Notes: a model not told the origin generated them from the sequence alone. DNA of 64,000 nucleotides from Opitutales bacterium (GCA_028045305.1 JAOFTV010000001.1:184355-248354), one strand, 5' to 3'. Shown: positions 55,508 to 64,000, counted from the first letter of the stretch. A program made the numbers and translations.

Positions 55508-56665
55508 ATGAGTCAACCGATTGCTATTATAATGACAGAAGTCTTTCTTCGTCGACTAACCCCTTCGCTTGCATCATTTGCTGGACGGGTACAGGATTAT
55601 CGTATTCTCAGTATTCATCGAAAGGTAGAGGAACTTGAGGCACTAATCGATCAGATAAAACCTCGCGGGATTATCCTCGAACGGCTGCCCAACCGTGCAG
55701 ATGAACTGATCAAGTTATGCAGAAAAACCCCAACGGTTCTACTTGCAACCGATGATTCAATTCCGGGGTGTGTCTCTCTCGATGTAGACGACTGGGCAGT
55801 CGGACGTGAAGCTGCCGAGGCGTTCTCCTATGCCGGTTTACAAAGCTTGGCTTGCCTCGGTAATGACACACCGTACTCCGCGCAAAGAATTGAAGGTTTT
55901 CAAAAAGCTATGCTAGCTCAAGGGATGCCATTTTCGGTTTTTACAGAATCTGGATTTAATGATGCCAGGTATAGTGAATCATTTCGTCCACCGAGTAAAA
56001 AGCTTCAAAGTTGGCTTCAGGAATTACCTAAGCCAGCCGGAGTGTTTGCGGTACATGATCCGCTTGGTCGTTACCTGTGCGGTGCTTGTTCGCAGTTGGG
56101 TATTGAAGTACCCCACGAAGTAGCAGTGATTGGTGCAAATGATGACCCTTTGGTCTGCAATCTCACCTATCCCACACTTTCCAGTGTGACCATTCCTTGG
56201 GATGCTTTAGGGGAGAGGATTGCACGGTCAATGGACGAGTTACTCAGAAGTCCGAAAAGAAAATATGTACCCATTTGTATCCCACCAACAGGAGTATCCT
56301 TGAGGCATTCCGCCAATCATCTTGCGGTAGAAGACCCTATCCTTCGCCGGGCAATGTCATACCTTACTGAACGAATTCAAGAGCCTGTATCTATAGGAGT
56401 AATGTGCCATGACTTACGAATTGCCAGGCGTACACTGGAAAGACGTTTTAAGGGTTATTTCAAAATAACTCCGTGGGAAATGCTCTGTCGTCTTCGAGTA
56501 AACCATGCCAAGCAATTACTTGCCGAAACCAATCACTCTATCGCTGGTGTATCGGAACTGTGTGGTTTTAATGATGCTGAGCGCATGACTGTTGTCTTTA
56601 ATCGGGTGCTTGGAAAACCTCCTTCATCCTTCCGTAAGTCCATCCGAGCAGGGGTTAGCTTTTAA
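55508..56665 (+). CDS. xylR: XylR-type transcriptional activator (sugar-binding domain + AraC HTH)
   Basis: About 385 residues, close to the 392 of E. coli XylR. Residues ~1-270 are a LacI/periplasmic-binding-type ligand domain (VSLDVDDWAVGREAAEAF, LACLGNDTPYSAQRIEGF, PAGVFAVHDPLGRYLCGACSQLGIEVPHEVAVIGANDDPLVC). The last ~100 are two AraC helix-turn-helices (GVMCHDLRIARRTLERRFKGYF and IAGVSELCGFNDAERMTVVFNRVLGKPPSSFRKS). It should bind xylose and activate the divergent xylA. Start ATG at 55508; an in-frame TTG at 55472 is upstream. Confidence 0.9.
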   Translation: MSQPIAIIMTEVFLRRLTPSLASFAGRVQDYRILSIHRKVEELEALIDQIKPRGIILERLPNRADELIKLCRKTPTVLLATDDSIPGCVSLDVDDWAVGREAAEAFSYAGLQSLACLGNDTPYSAQRIEGFQKAMLAQGMPFSVFTESGFNDARYSESFRPPSKKLQSWLQELPKPAGVFAVHDPLGRYLCGACSQLGIEVPHEVAVIGANDDPLVCNLTYPTLSSVTIPWDALGERIARSMDELLRSPKRKYVPICIPPTGVSLRHSANHLAVEDPILRRAMSYLTERIQEPVSIGVMCHDLRIARRTLERRFKGYFKITPWEMLCRLRVNHAKQLLAETNHSIAGVSELCGFNDAERMTVVFNRVLGKPPSSFRKSIRAGVSF

Positions 56666-56705
56666 TTTTTTCGTTTAATTTTCTTAGTTGCGGGAGCTAC
56701 TTAAT

Positions 56706-59273
56706 ATGAGCCGAATTTTAACTCTTCACTTTATTCTCATAACCTGTCTGGGAACTATTCTTTTGGCAGAGTCTCCCTCGGTGGCAAAATTTGGAGGAGT
56801 GAATGGGGTAGAGCAAATGCTCGAGATTTCAGGTACTCGTAAGATCAGTGGGGTGTATCCTCATCTAACCACCTATTCTCAAAGTCGAAAAGATGGGTAC
56901 TTTTTCAAACAGGGTCATCAGGAATGTGGAATAGGTGCGGTTGTGCCATGGGCAAACAAGTTGTGGATGATCACTTATGCACCGCATATGCCTCGTGGTT
57001 CAGATCATAAGTTATACTCCATTGATGAAAACTTAACCATGACTCTTCATCGGGAAAGTGTGGGAGGTACCCCAGCTGCCCGCATGATTCATCACGAGTC
57101 CGAACAACTCTTTCTTGGCCACTATGTAATAAATAAAGCAGGAACTATCCGGGTGATTAGTCCGAAAAAAATGCCCGCCCGGGTAACCGCAATTATGCGA
57201 CACCTCAAGGATCCAGAAAACTTTGTTTATCTCTACGATATGGAAAATATGTTTTACGAAATCAATGTACATACACTTGCTTTCACAAAACTTTTCCATG
57301 ACCCAATTCCAGGATATCATGGCAAAGGAGGATATACTTCTCAGGGTGTGGTGGTCGTATCCAATAATGGTGAGACAAGTGCAGAACACCTTGACCAGTC
57401 GGATCATTGGCAGGTTTCCAAAGATTTCAAAAAGCGCGGAATCGAGGATCGGGGTTGTCTTGCCACTTATGACGGCGAAAAGTGGAAAGTAATCGAGCGC
57501 AGGCAATACACGGAAGTCACCGGGGCCGAAGGGATTCGTCCAACGAGTGCTGGATTAAGGGATCCATTATGGGCGATCGGTTGGGACAAGAGGTCCTTAC
57601 GGTTGCAGGTGCTCAAGGACGGAGAGTTTACGATTTTCCTTCTCCCCAAAGGCTGCCTCAATAATGATGCCAGTCATGGATGGTTTACTGAATGGCCAAG
57701 GATACGGGATGTAGGTCAAAAGGATTTACTCATGGATATGCATGGCATGTTCTTTCGCTTTCCACGAAATTTTGGACCGAAAAATTCAGCAGGCATCGAA
57801 CCCATTGGTTCCCATCTACGTTACATTCCCGACTTTTGTGAATGGAACGGCCAACTAGTGCTCGCGACTGATGAAGCGAGTATTCAGGGTAACCCACTTA
57901 CCGGCCAACCACAGTCAAATTTGTGGTTTGGTAGTTTTGAAGACCTAAGCGAGTGGGGGCCACGCAATGCAGCAGGGTCGATTTATATGGATGATGAAGT
58001 AAAAGCGGGAGTGCCTTCTTCTCCTTTTTTAATTAATGGATTCCCTCATCGCATGGTTCATTTTGCGACCGATCGGCCAGTCACTATGACAATGCAGGTC
58101 GATCGTAAGGGTACAGGAGAGTTTAAAACATATGAACAAATATCGGTAGATCGGTATGCTTCACATATTTTTGACCATGGGTTCGAGGCTCAGTGGATTC
58201 GGGTGATAGTTGATGAGGATTGTCGTGCCTCAGTATCCTTTCAGTTTTCTGAGAGTGAATATCGATCTAAAGAAGAAGGGGCTGAATTGTTTAAGGGGCT
58301 AGTTGAAGTGGGAGAAACCAGGGTCCAGGCTTCGCTGTTATTCCCGAATGCTTCGAATCGTGAACTTTCCGTCTGCTCATCCAATGGATCGAGCTATGAG
58401 TTGGATCATCTGAAATTTTCCTTCAAGAAATTGATCAAGAACGCACGGGCGGTGGATTGTATGACAGCAGCAAACCTTGCGAGTCAGGGAGCCAAAGTAT
58501 CCAAACAAAACCTGGGGGAGAAAACCCTGCGGCAATTCCTCACTCCGAAAGCGGAGTTCTCGGTGGATGATGCATCCGTCATTTTGGTAAGCAGGGAAAA
58601 CCGGTCGATCGTCGGCAAGAAAGGAAACTACACCATTCTTCGTTTGCCTAAAGGACATCCAGCGTTCGACCAACCCTTTGCATTTGGGCACCCGCGTATG
58701 CACCGCGAGTTGGAGTCAGAACGAATGATAGCAAATGTACATGGCACTTTTTACGAGGTACCCTTCTGGATAGTTGGACAAGCTCCGCTCTACACCAAGA
58801 TGCGACCCGTTAGCAGTCATAAGAAACAAATCTCCGACTTCACCACATGGAATGGACTCTTGGTGATGGGCGGTCTAAAGCCAGGAGCACAATCCTCGGA
58901 GCATGTATATTTATCAAAGGATGGAGGAGCCTCTCTTTGGCTTGGTGGGATTGATGATCTTTGGAAACTGGGTAAGCCAGTCGGAATTGGAGGACCATGG
59001 AAAAATTCCAAGGTTAAGGCAGGGGAACCCTCCGACCCTTATCTGATGACTGGGTATGATCAAAAGACCTTAGTGCTTCAAGCCGACAAGGATTGTAAGA
59101 TCACCGCGGAGATTGATGTGGACCATTGGACTGGCTTTCATCCCTGTAAAACTTTTAATCTTAAAGCGGGGGAAAAGCTAACGTATCAATTTCCCAAAGG
59201 CTTTGCTGCCCACTGGATACGCTTCCGTTCAAGTCAGGATACCCGGGTAACCGCTCAGTTGGTTTATCGATAG
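56706..59273 (+). CDS. Large secreted protein of unknown function with internal duplication
   Basis: An 855-residue exported protein with a signal peptide (to LLAES at ~22). I recognise no family. It contains two related halves. Around 57570-58260 it reads LPKG...DMHGMFFRFP...GSHLRYIPDFCEWNGQLVLATDE...NLWFG...KAGVPSSPFLINGF; around 58570-59270 it reads LPKG...NVHGTFYEVP...SSHKKQISDFTTWNGLLVMGGLK...SLWLGGIDDL...KAGEPSDPYLMTGY. Each ends in a beta-sandwich-like AxWIR(V/F)R segment, so each unit may be propeller-like plus a small binding domain. The gene directly follows xylR and may be xylose or xylan related, but only position suggests this. A TTG at 56688 is in frame. Confidence 0.6.
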   Translation: MSRILTLHFILITCLGTILLAESPSVAKFGGVNGVEQMLEISGTRKISGVYPHLTTYSQSRKDGYFFKQGHQECGIGAVVPWANKLWMITYAPHMPRGSDHKLYSIDENLTMTLHRESVGGTPAARMIHHESEQLFLGHYVINKAGTIRVISPKKMPARVTAIMRHLKDPENFVYLYDMENMFYEINVHTLAFTKLFHDPIPGYHGKGGYTSQGVVVVSNNGETSAEHLDQSDHWQVSKDFKKRGIEDRGCLATYDGEKWKVIERRQYTEVTGAEGIRPTSAGLRDPLWAIGWDKRSLRLQVLKDGEFTIFLLPKGCLNNDASHGWFTEWPRIRDVGQKDLLMDMHGMFFRFPRNFGPKNSAGIEPIGSHLRYIPDFCEWNGQLVLATDEASIQGNPLTGQPQSNLWFGSFEDLSEWGPRNAAGSIYMDDEVKAGVPSSPFLINGFPHRMVHFATDRPVTMTMQVDRKGTGEFKTYEQISVDRYASHIFDHGFEAQWIRVIVDEDCRASVSFQFSESEYRSKEEGAELFKGLVEVGETRVQASLLFPNASNRELSVCSSNGSSYELDHLKFSFKKLIKNARAVDCMTAANLASQGAKVSKQNLGEKTLRQFLTPKAEFSVDDASVILVSRENRSIVGKKGNYTILRLPKGHPAFDQPFAFGHPRMHRELESERMIANVHGTFYEVPFWIVGQAPLYTKMRPVSSHKKQISDFTTWNGLLVMGGLKPGAQSSEHVYLSKDGGASLWLGGIDDLWKLGKPVGIGGPWKNSKVKAGEPSDPYLMTGYDQKTLVLQADKDCKITAEIDVDHWTGFHPCKTFNLKAGEKLTYQFPKGFAAHWIRFRSSQDTRVTAQLVYR

Positions 59274-59401
59274 TTAGTCAACCCTTTCCTTACGGGAGGC
59301 TAGATCAGGGAGGCTGGAGCTATCTCTTTTCGAGTCGATGGTTCCTCTTGTGTTGGATGAGTGCGATCCGCTAGTTTAGATGTCATGATACAATCTATCC
59401 G

Positions 59402-60811
59402 ATGAGACCCTATCTGATTTTAGTCCTCTTTTGCAGGTTGCTTACTTTTGCAGAGGCCAATCTCAATGTAGTCTTCATTCTTGGGGATGATATGAACCGG
59501 GACAGTTGGGGAACTTATGGGAATAAAGACTGCAAGACCCCGCATGTCGACCGGTTAGCCAATGGAGGCGTCCGTTTCGAACGGGCCTACTGCTCAGTGG
59601 CTATGTGCGCCCCTTTTCGCCAAGAGCTTTACAGTGGGCGTTCTCCGTGGCGTACGGGTACATTACCCAATCATTCCAAATCTGTGCCGGGTACAAAAAG
59701 CATTGCCCATTATCTCAAGCCCTTGGGTTATGAGGTTGCCTTGCTGGGTAAGTCTCACATCGGACCGAAAGAATGTTACCCGTTTAAAGGATTGGGGGAT
59801 GTTAGCAAAGCAGTCGACGCCAATCCTGAACTTTTGAAACGCTCGAAAAAATTCTTTGATAACTGCGAGAAAAAGGGGCAACCGTTCTGTCTCTTCATTG
59901 CTTCCCATGATTCCCATGCACCGTTCACCACCGGAGACCCGACTGCATACGATGCTCAAAAAATATCCGTTCCTCCCTACTGGATAGACACTCCTGAACT
60001 TCGGCAGGAAATGGTGAAGTACTACGCAGAGGTTACCAATTTTGACCGGCTCGTAGGAATGATCCGTACCGAACTGGAAAAACGAAAACTCTGGGAGAAC
60101 ACCATTTTCATCGTCTGCAGTGAACAGGGCACCCAACTTCCCTTTGCCAAGTGGACTTGCTACGATAATGGACTCCGTACTGGATTGGTGATGCATTGGC
60201 CTGGACTTTCCCGGGCTGGATCGATTGTGGAGCCACTGGTTTCCATTCAGGATATCGTACCCAGTTTGATCTTGTTTCTAGGGGGTGAGTTGTTCCCTGG
60301 CGACTGCGATGGGAAAAGCTTTTTATCTTTGTTGAAGGAAGGTTCTGAACCCATTCATTCTTATCTTTATGGTGCTTTTACAAACTGCCGAATTAACGAC
60401 AATAGGGAACGAATTTTTCCAATCCGCTCCATTCGAGACGAGCGATACTCTTTGATTTACAATCCAAATTTTAAGAGTGGCATTACTTCAAACATAACTC
60501 TATCAAAAGCTCTTCGTATGGTGGAGGATGATAACTTTCGTCCTTCGAATCAAGGCCTTGCCGGGTCTTGGGTCGATCGACGAGACCGAGATGACCGGTT
60601 TAGTGCCCTGGTCCACAAATTGCACCACCGAACTGAATATGAATTGTACGATTTAGAGGAAGATCCTCATGAATTGTTTAACTTAGCCGAAAAGAATGCG
60701 TATCAATCAATGTTCAAAAAACTTAAGCGTACTCTTGAAAAAAAACTCCATTCCCTTGGAGATTCTGATCCAATAGTAACGGAAAGAAGTTATCTTTCAC
60801 AAAGCAGATAA
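59402..60811 (+). CDS. Secreted sulfatase with unusual CAPFR active-site motif
   Basis: A 469-residue sulfatase with a signal peptide (1-19). NVVFILGDDMNRDSWGTYG (first metal site) and GKSHIGPKE, SHDSHAPF and FIVCSEQGTQLPFAKWTCYDNGLRTG follow the choline-sulfatase/SGSH-like pattern. The formylglycine motif is C69-A-P-F-R73, with phenylalanine where serine or threonine is usual, so the core C-x-P-x-R is kept. The second metal site has SEQGTQ instead of the usual SDxG. Activity therefore cannot be taken for granted. The HAD hydrolase gene follows after 7 bp. Confidence 0.85.
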   Translation: MRPYLILVLFCRLLTFAEANLNVVFILGDDMNRDSWGTYGNKDCKTPHVDRLANGGVRFERAYCSVAMCAPFRQELYSGRSPWRTGTLPNHSKSVPGTKSIAHYLKPLGYEVALLGKSHIGPKECYPFKGLGDVSKAVDANPELLKRSKKFFDNCEKKGQPFCLFIASHDSHAPFTTGDPTAYDAQKISVPPYWIDTPELRQEMVKYYAEVTNFDRLVGMIRTELEKRKLWENTIFIVCSEQGTQLPFAKWTCYDNGLRTGLVMHWPGLSRAGSIVEPLVSIQDIVPSLILFLGGELFPGDCDGKSFLSLLKEGSEPIHSYLYGAFTNCRINDNRERIFPIRSIRDERYSLIYNPNFKSGITSNITLSKALRMVEDDNFRPSNQGLAGSWVDRRDRDDRFSALVHKLHHRTEYELYDLEEDPHELFNLAEKNAYQSMFKKLKRTLEKKLHSLGDSDPIVTERSYLSQSR

Positions 60812-60818
60812 GTAAAGT

Positions 60819-61523
60819 ATGAACAGCCAACTTAAGGCAGTCGTTTTTGATATGGACGGCGTGGTAATAGATAGTGAGTTTACTCATTACTCTGCAATTT
60901 GTGAAGCGATGGGGAAAGGAGCCACCGCGAGCTTCGAACAGTTTCTTGAGCATTGTACCGGACGGGATGAAGTCTATGCGATGACCCGGATGGCCGAACT
61001 TTCTGGTATGAGCTTTGTGCCGGGTGACTTGCCGAAGTGGGGTGTTCGCAAAGGCAAGGCCTATGCAAGACTGGTGGGGGAGCAAGCACGCCCCATTCCT
61101 GGTTCGGTGGAACTTGTCCTTTCGGTGGCCAAGGAATTGCCCGTGGGGCTTGCCACCGGATCAAGACGCCATGATGTTGAGTCTGCTCTGCCTGTACTCT
61201 CTGGCGGACTATTAAATGGCGTGTTTTCTTCGATTGTTACCTCCAGTGAAGTGGAGGCACCCAAGCCTCACCCGCAGACTTATATGGAAGTAGTAAAGCA
61301 ACTTAAGGTTCAGCCGATGGAATGCTGGGCGATTGAGGATTCACCCAACGGGATTACCTCTGCAAAGGCCGCAGGCTTACGGGTGATCGGGGTCTTGGGA
61401 ACAAACCAAGAAGCGGATTTACTGGGGGTGGGGGCAGAACGATTGGTAACGGATCTTAGCGAACTTTCCTTACCCATTCTCAGGCGGTGGTTTATCGAGG
61501 ACACTGGTTCGGTCTCAATTTAG
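60819..61523 (+). CDS. HAD-superfamily phosphatase/beta-phosphoglucomutase-like
   Basis: A 234-residue HAD hydrolase. Motif I FDMDGVVIDSE has nucleophile D10 and acid/base D12. The helical cap is residues ~16-85, motif II LATGSRR, the lysine of motif III APKPHPQTY, and motif IV AIEDSPNGITSAKAAGL for Mg2+ binding. Overall layout and length fit PgmB-like or sugar-phosphate phosphatases. Substrate unknown; cytosolic. It probably forms a two-gene operon with the sulfatase upstream. Confidence 0.88.
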   Translation: MNSQLKAVVFDMDGVVIDSEFTHYSAICEAMGKGATASFEQFLEHCTGRDEVYAMTRMAELSGMSFVPGDLPKWGVRKGKAYARLVGEQARPIPGSVELVLSVAKELPVGLATGSRRHDVESALPVLSGGLLNGVFSSIVTSSEVEAPKPHPQTYMEVVKQLKVQPMECWAIEDSPNGITSAKAAGLRVIGVLGTNQEADLLGVGAERLVTDLSELSLPILRRWFIEDTGSVSI

Positions 61524-61592
61524 AAATTGTGGTTTTATTTCTTTTTGGACTCGTCTTTCAGAAATGATTTTAGATAAAAGGATGTTATTTAA

Positions 61593-61982
61593 ATGATTCG
61601 TAAAGCCCTCACAGCCCTTAGTTTAGTAGCCGTATTTTCTTCGGCGAGTCTGCCTTTGGCTGTTTTGCAGGTTGGCGTTTGGGCTAATATGTTTGGTGAA
61701 TTTTATGGTGAAACCGGTTCTATTGTTGAATCTATGGAATGGACTTTTGATGGTGAAAACCGATGTGATGGGTGTGAACTGGTGAGTTCCCTGAATGGCA
61801 AGAAAAGTGAAGTTATGGCATGCACTCTCTCGCTTGTAGAGGAGACCAAAGCAATTCCTTGTGATGTAAAAAGATCGAACATTTATGGGCTTCCCGAAAA
61901 TGTTTTTCTTGTTAGTGGGCAATTCCCCGTGGAATCCTGGGTGCAGGAGGTAGCTTCACCTCCTCCCAAAAATTTGGTTTAA
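61593..61982 (+). CDS. Small secreted cysteine-containing protein of unknown function
   Basis: A 129-residue protein with an N-terminal hydrophobic leader (~8-32). Mature region has four cysteines (CDGC near 57-60, C76 and C89), which could form disulfides or bind metal. I recognise no family. It is followed by a good terminator at 61995-62030, so it is likely monocistronic. Its neighbours are a Met-rich outer-membrane protein and a TonB receptor, so a metal-related role is conceivable but unsupported. Confidence 0.5.
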   Translation: MIRKALTALSLVAVFSSASLPLAVLQVGVWANMFGEFYGETGSIVESMEWTFDGENRCDGCELVSSLNGKKSEVMACTLSLVEETKAIPCDVKRSNIYGLPENVFLVSGQFPVESWVQEVASPPPKNLV

Positions 61983-61994
61983 AAAGCCTTTGTA

Positions 61995-62030
61995 AGTTTG
62001 GCTTCCTTTTTAAAAGCCAAACTACTTTTT
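61995..62030 (+). terminator. Intrinsic terminator after small secreted protein gene
   Basis: AGTTTGGCTT (61995-62004) pairs perfectly with AAGCCAAACT (62014-62023) around a 9-base loop, followed by ACTTTTT and more T on the plus strand. It separates the 61593 gene from the 62092 gene. Confidence 0.8.
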
Positions 62031-62091
62031 ATTTATCCGTCTTTATAATGGCGGTGTATTCTTTTGTTTTATTCCAAATTTAGTACTTATT

Positions 62092-63111
62092 ATGAAATTC
62101 TTTAAATCTCTTTTTCTTAGTCTCTTTCTTTCATCCTCTTTTCTTTTCGCCCACGAAGGTCCATGGACTGCTGCCCGCCCGGATGGTCATGCACCTATAT
62201 CCGTGATGGGGGATCATATGCACGCGATGGGGGAATGGATGGTTTCCTACCGCTACATGACCATGGATATGAAGGGCTTGTTAAAGGGGTCGGATAATGT
62301 AACTACCAAATCACAAACAGGAACCATGATGGCACCAGGTGATTACATGATGGTGCCAACAGAGATGACTATGGACATGCATATGTTTGGTGCTATGCAT
62401 GCGATTTCAGATCAATGGACCTTGATGTGCATGCTCAATTATTTGGATAATGAAATGACGATGATTAATCGTATGGATGTAACTTCCAAGATGGAGACTT
62501 CAGGAATTAGTGATCTAAAGCTAGCCGGGCTCTATGATCTTGCCCGTTGGGAAGATGGCAGGCGAGCTCACTTAAGTTTTGGGCTCAGTGCACCCACTGG
62601 ATCCATCGATGAGAAGTCTGGAGGAAATACTGTTGGGTATGGCATGCAATTAGGTTCGGGTACCTGGGACTTTCATCCAGCCATCACTTACTTAGGTCAG
62701 ACCGAAAATTATTCCTATGGTGCTCAGTTGGGAGGAATTCTACGAATTGGTGATAATGATCAGGGGTATACCCTGGGTAACCGTGTTGAGGCAACTTTGT
62801 GGGGAGCCCGTAAATTAACCGACTCATTGAGTGCTTCATTGAAACTTGATTACTCATCGCAGGAAGAAGTAGATGGTTCTCATAAGGGCATTTCCAATAT
62901 GCAAAAAATGATGACACCGGCAAAGAACCCTGATCATCAGGGGCGCGATCTTACCTCGCTTGGTTTGGGATTAAATTACTACTTCCAATCAGGTGCCCTG
63001 AAAGGTCATCGCATTGCCGCGGAGTGGGAAACCCCATTGGATCAAAAAGTAAATGGCGTTCAGCTCGAGCTTGACTCTACCTGGACGGTTGGTTGGCAAT
63101 ACGCTTGGTAA
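62092..63111 (+). CDS. Met/His-rich outer-membrane beta-barrel protein
   Basis: A 339-residue exported protein: signal peptide (1-20) ending in FAHEG. About 120 residues follow with dense methionine and histidine (MGDHMHAMGEWM, YMTMDMKG, MTMDMHMFGAMH, MTMINRMD). A beta-barrel part with alternating strands (AHLSFGLSAPTGS, WDFHPAITYLGQ, LGLGLNYYFQSG) follows, ending in a terminal aromatic (WQYAW) typical of outer-membrane proteins. It resembles the phenol/MetA-degradation-type transporter family with a metal-binding bias, possibly copper. A TonB-dependent receptor gene begins 57 bp downstream. Confidence 0.65.
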   Translation: MKFFKSLFLSLFLSSSFLFAHEGPWTAARPDGHAPISVMGDHMHAMGEWMVSYRYMTMDMKGLLKGSDNVTTKSQTGTMMAPGDYMMVPTEMTMDMHMFGAMHAISDQWTLMCMLNYLDNEMTMINRMDVTSKMETSGISDLKLAGLYDLARWEDGRRAHLSFGLSAPTGSIDEKSGGNTVGYGMQLGSGTWDFHPAITYLGQTENYSYGAQLGGILRIGDNDQGYTLGNRVEATLWGARKLTDSLSASLKLDYSSQEEVDGSHKGISNMQKMMTPAKNPDHQGRDLTSLGLGLNYYFQSGALKGHRIAAEWETPLDQKVNGVQLELDSTWTVGWQYAW

Positions 63112-63167
63112 AGTTTTACATTCTAAGACTTGATCGATGCCTTTAGATTATTCAGAAATGAATACCT

Positions 63168-64000
63168 ATGGTAAATCGATCCATTACTTGGCTCTTGTGC
63201 CCCCTTTTGCTTTGGGCACAAGAGCCTACTGAATTATCCAAAGATGTTCTTTCTCCCCTTGTGGTTACCGCACAGGGTGGGTTTCCTGAGCCGCTGGGTA
63301 AATCGGTCTGGTCTTTAACTCAATTAAAGACAGATGACCTTCTAGTATTGTCCCGGTCGATGCCAGAGGCGATGACGGGGATGCCCTCTGTAATGGTTCA
63401 AAAAACCGCCCTCGGGCAATCATCTCCTTACATTCGTGGACTGACTGGTTATCACAATGTTTTGCTGGTGGATGGCATAAGGCTTAATCATTCTGCGATG
63501 AGATCGGGCCCCAATCAATATTGGAGCACGGTCGAGCTTTATGGCACAAACCATATCGAAGCTTTACGAGGTTCTTACGGCACACTCTATGGGGCCGATG
63601 CAGTGGGTGGTGTGGTTAATGTTTTATCCGGTAAACCATCCTTTGGCTATGGTAGGAAGTATTCAACTGGAGAATTTTTTGGCCGACTTTCCTCTGCTGA
63701 GCGTTCATGGACTGTGGGTATATTAGGTGAGGTTACTTCAGGTGATTGGTTTGTCGAAGTTTCGCATACGGAGCGTTCATTTGGAGATCTTGAGGGAGGA
63801 AGCGATATCGGTAGGCAGCCTAATACAGGGTACGATATGAGTGGAACTCAGGCCCGTTTGGCCCGCAAAATCTCGAATAATGCCCACTGGGTATTTGGAT
63901 TCCAGAGAGCTTTCATGGATGATGTGCCAAGAACCCATAAAACAATTGATGGTCTGAGCTGGGAAGGATTGTCTGTAGGGAAGGAACTTTGGAGGCAGCT
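63168..64000 (+). CDS. TonB-dependent outer-membrane receptor, N-terminal part
   Basis: The frame opens at ATG 63168 with a signal peptide (TWLLCPLLLWAQE) and stays open to the window end (~277 residues). The plug domain is clear: LSPLVVTAQG near 28-37, MPEAMTGMPSVMVQKTALGQSSPYIRGLTGYHNVLLVDGIRLNHSAMR near 63-110, and VELYGTNHIEALRGSYGTLYGADAVGGVVNVL near 121-152. The barrel begins after. Ligand unknown; pairing with the Met-rich protein upstream suggests metal or metal-chelate uptake. C-terminus lies outside the window. Confidence 0.88.
   Translation, partial: MVNRSITWLLCPLLLWAQEPTELSKDVLSPLVVTAQGGFPEPLGKSVWSLTQLKTDDLLVLSRSMPEAMTGMPSVMVQKTALGQSSPYIRGLTGYHNVLLVDGIRLNHSAMRSGPNQYWSTVELYGTNHIEALRGSYGTLYGADAVGGVVNVLSGKPSFGYGRKYSTGEFFGRLSSAERSWTVGILGEVTSGDWFVEVSHTERSFGDLEGGSDIGRQPNTGYDMSGTQARLARKISNNAHWVFGFQRAFMDDVPRTHKTIDGLSWEGLSVGKELWRQ

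Noticed and set aside
57033-57506. 157-codon minus-strand frame
   Set aside because: Opposite a long exported protein gene with clear homologous repeats; composition is that of an antisense shadow.
59663-60196. 177-codon minus-strand frame
   Set aside because: Antisense to sulfatase metal-site and catalytic motifs; no independent support.
1-64000. CRISPR arrays, insertion sequences, prophage or attachment sites
   Set aside because: No regularly spaced repeats, transposase, integrase or phage structural genes seen anywhere in the window.

Overview
The window looks like a chromosomal segment of a Verrucomicrobiota bacterium (PVC superphylum), probably a marine polysaccharide degrader of the Opitutae/Puniceicoccales type. 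This rests on family content only. It holds two PSCyt1/DUF1549/DUF1553 cytochrome-like giants each paired with a DUF1501 protein, an ECF sigma/FecR pair of the planctomycete-verrucomicrobial type, five formylglycine sulfatases, two DUF1080 proteins, and many Tat-type (RRxFL) secreted oxidoreductases and hydrolases. No rRNA, tRNA, CRISPR array, transposase or phage gene was seen. Coding density is high and gene strand switches often.

Layout. 1-4242: the 3' part of a Wadjet/MksFEB-like condensin operon (end of JetA, all of JetB and JetC), with no JetD nuclease after it. 4291-10410: aldo/keto reductase, nitrilase-family amidase, DUF1080 protein, then a three-gene unit of a P-loop protein, an isoaspartyl peptidase and a sulfatase. 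10420-17005 (minus): PQQ-like propeller protein and a PSD1 + DUF1501 pair. 17231-18556: a solitary C5-cytosine DNA methyltransferase. Its stop codon is the loop of a strong intrinsic terminator that reads the other strand, and the gap behind it may encode a structured small RNA. 18811-22247 (minus): Tat-exported Gfo/Idh oxidoreductase, M20 peptidase, second DUF1080 protein. 22402-23021: Phd/VapC-type toxin-antitoxin pair. 23168-25540 (minus): sulfatase, unknown membrane protein, YHS-like lipoprotein.

25661-38606 (plus): ECF sigma factor, FecR-type anti-sigma factor, PSD1 giant, DUF1501 protein, Tat-exported FAD oxidoreductase, a membrane DUF4405/DUF2271-like protein carrying an ApbE flavinylation motif (DxxSGAT), then secreted glycosidase-like and SGNH proteins and a TPMT-like methyltransferase. 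38614-48263 is mostly minus strand. It holds a beta-helix protein, a second FAD oxidoreductase + DUF4405/DUF2271 cassette (motif altered to DxxSEAT), the flavin transferase ApbE, and two sulfatases. 48295-55374 (minus): aminopeptidase P, NHL propeller, acetyl-xylan-esterase-like hydrolase, AvtA and XylA. 55508 onward (plus): XylR, an unknown 856-residue protein with an internal duplication, a sulfatase with an unusual active-site motif, a HAD phosphatase, and a Met-rich outer-membrane protein upstream of a TonB-dependent receptor that runs off the end.

Taken together, the window looks like a periplasmic/outer-membrane carbohydrate-processing region. Sulfatases remove sulfate. Secreted flavin and NAD(P)-type oxidoreductases may oxidise sugars, and DUF1080 proteins may cleave the resulting 3-keto-glycosides. 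The most novel-looking element is the twice-occurring pair 'Tat-exported FAD oxidoreductase + membrane-anchored, probably covalently flavinylated DUF4405/DUF2271 protein', with ApbE nearby. It would be a plausible route for passing sugar-derived electrons to the membrane. That functional reading is inference.
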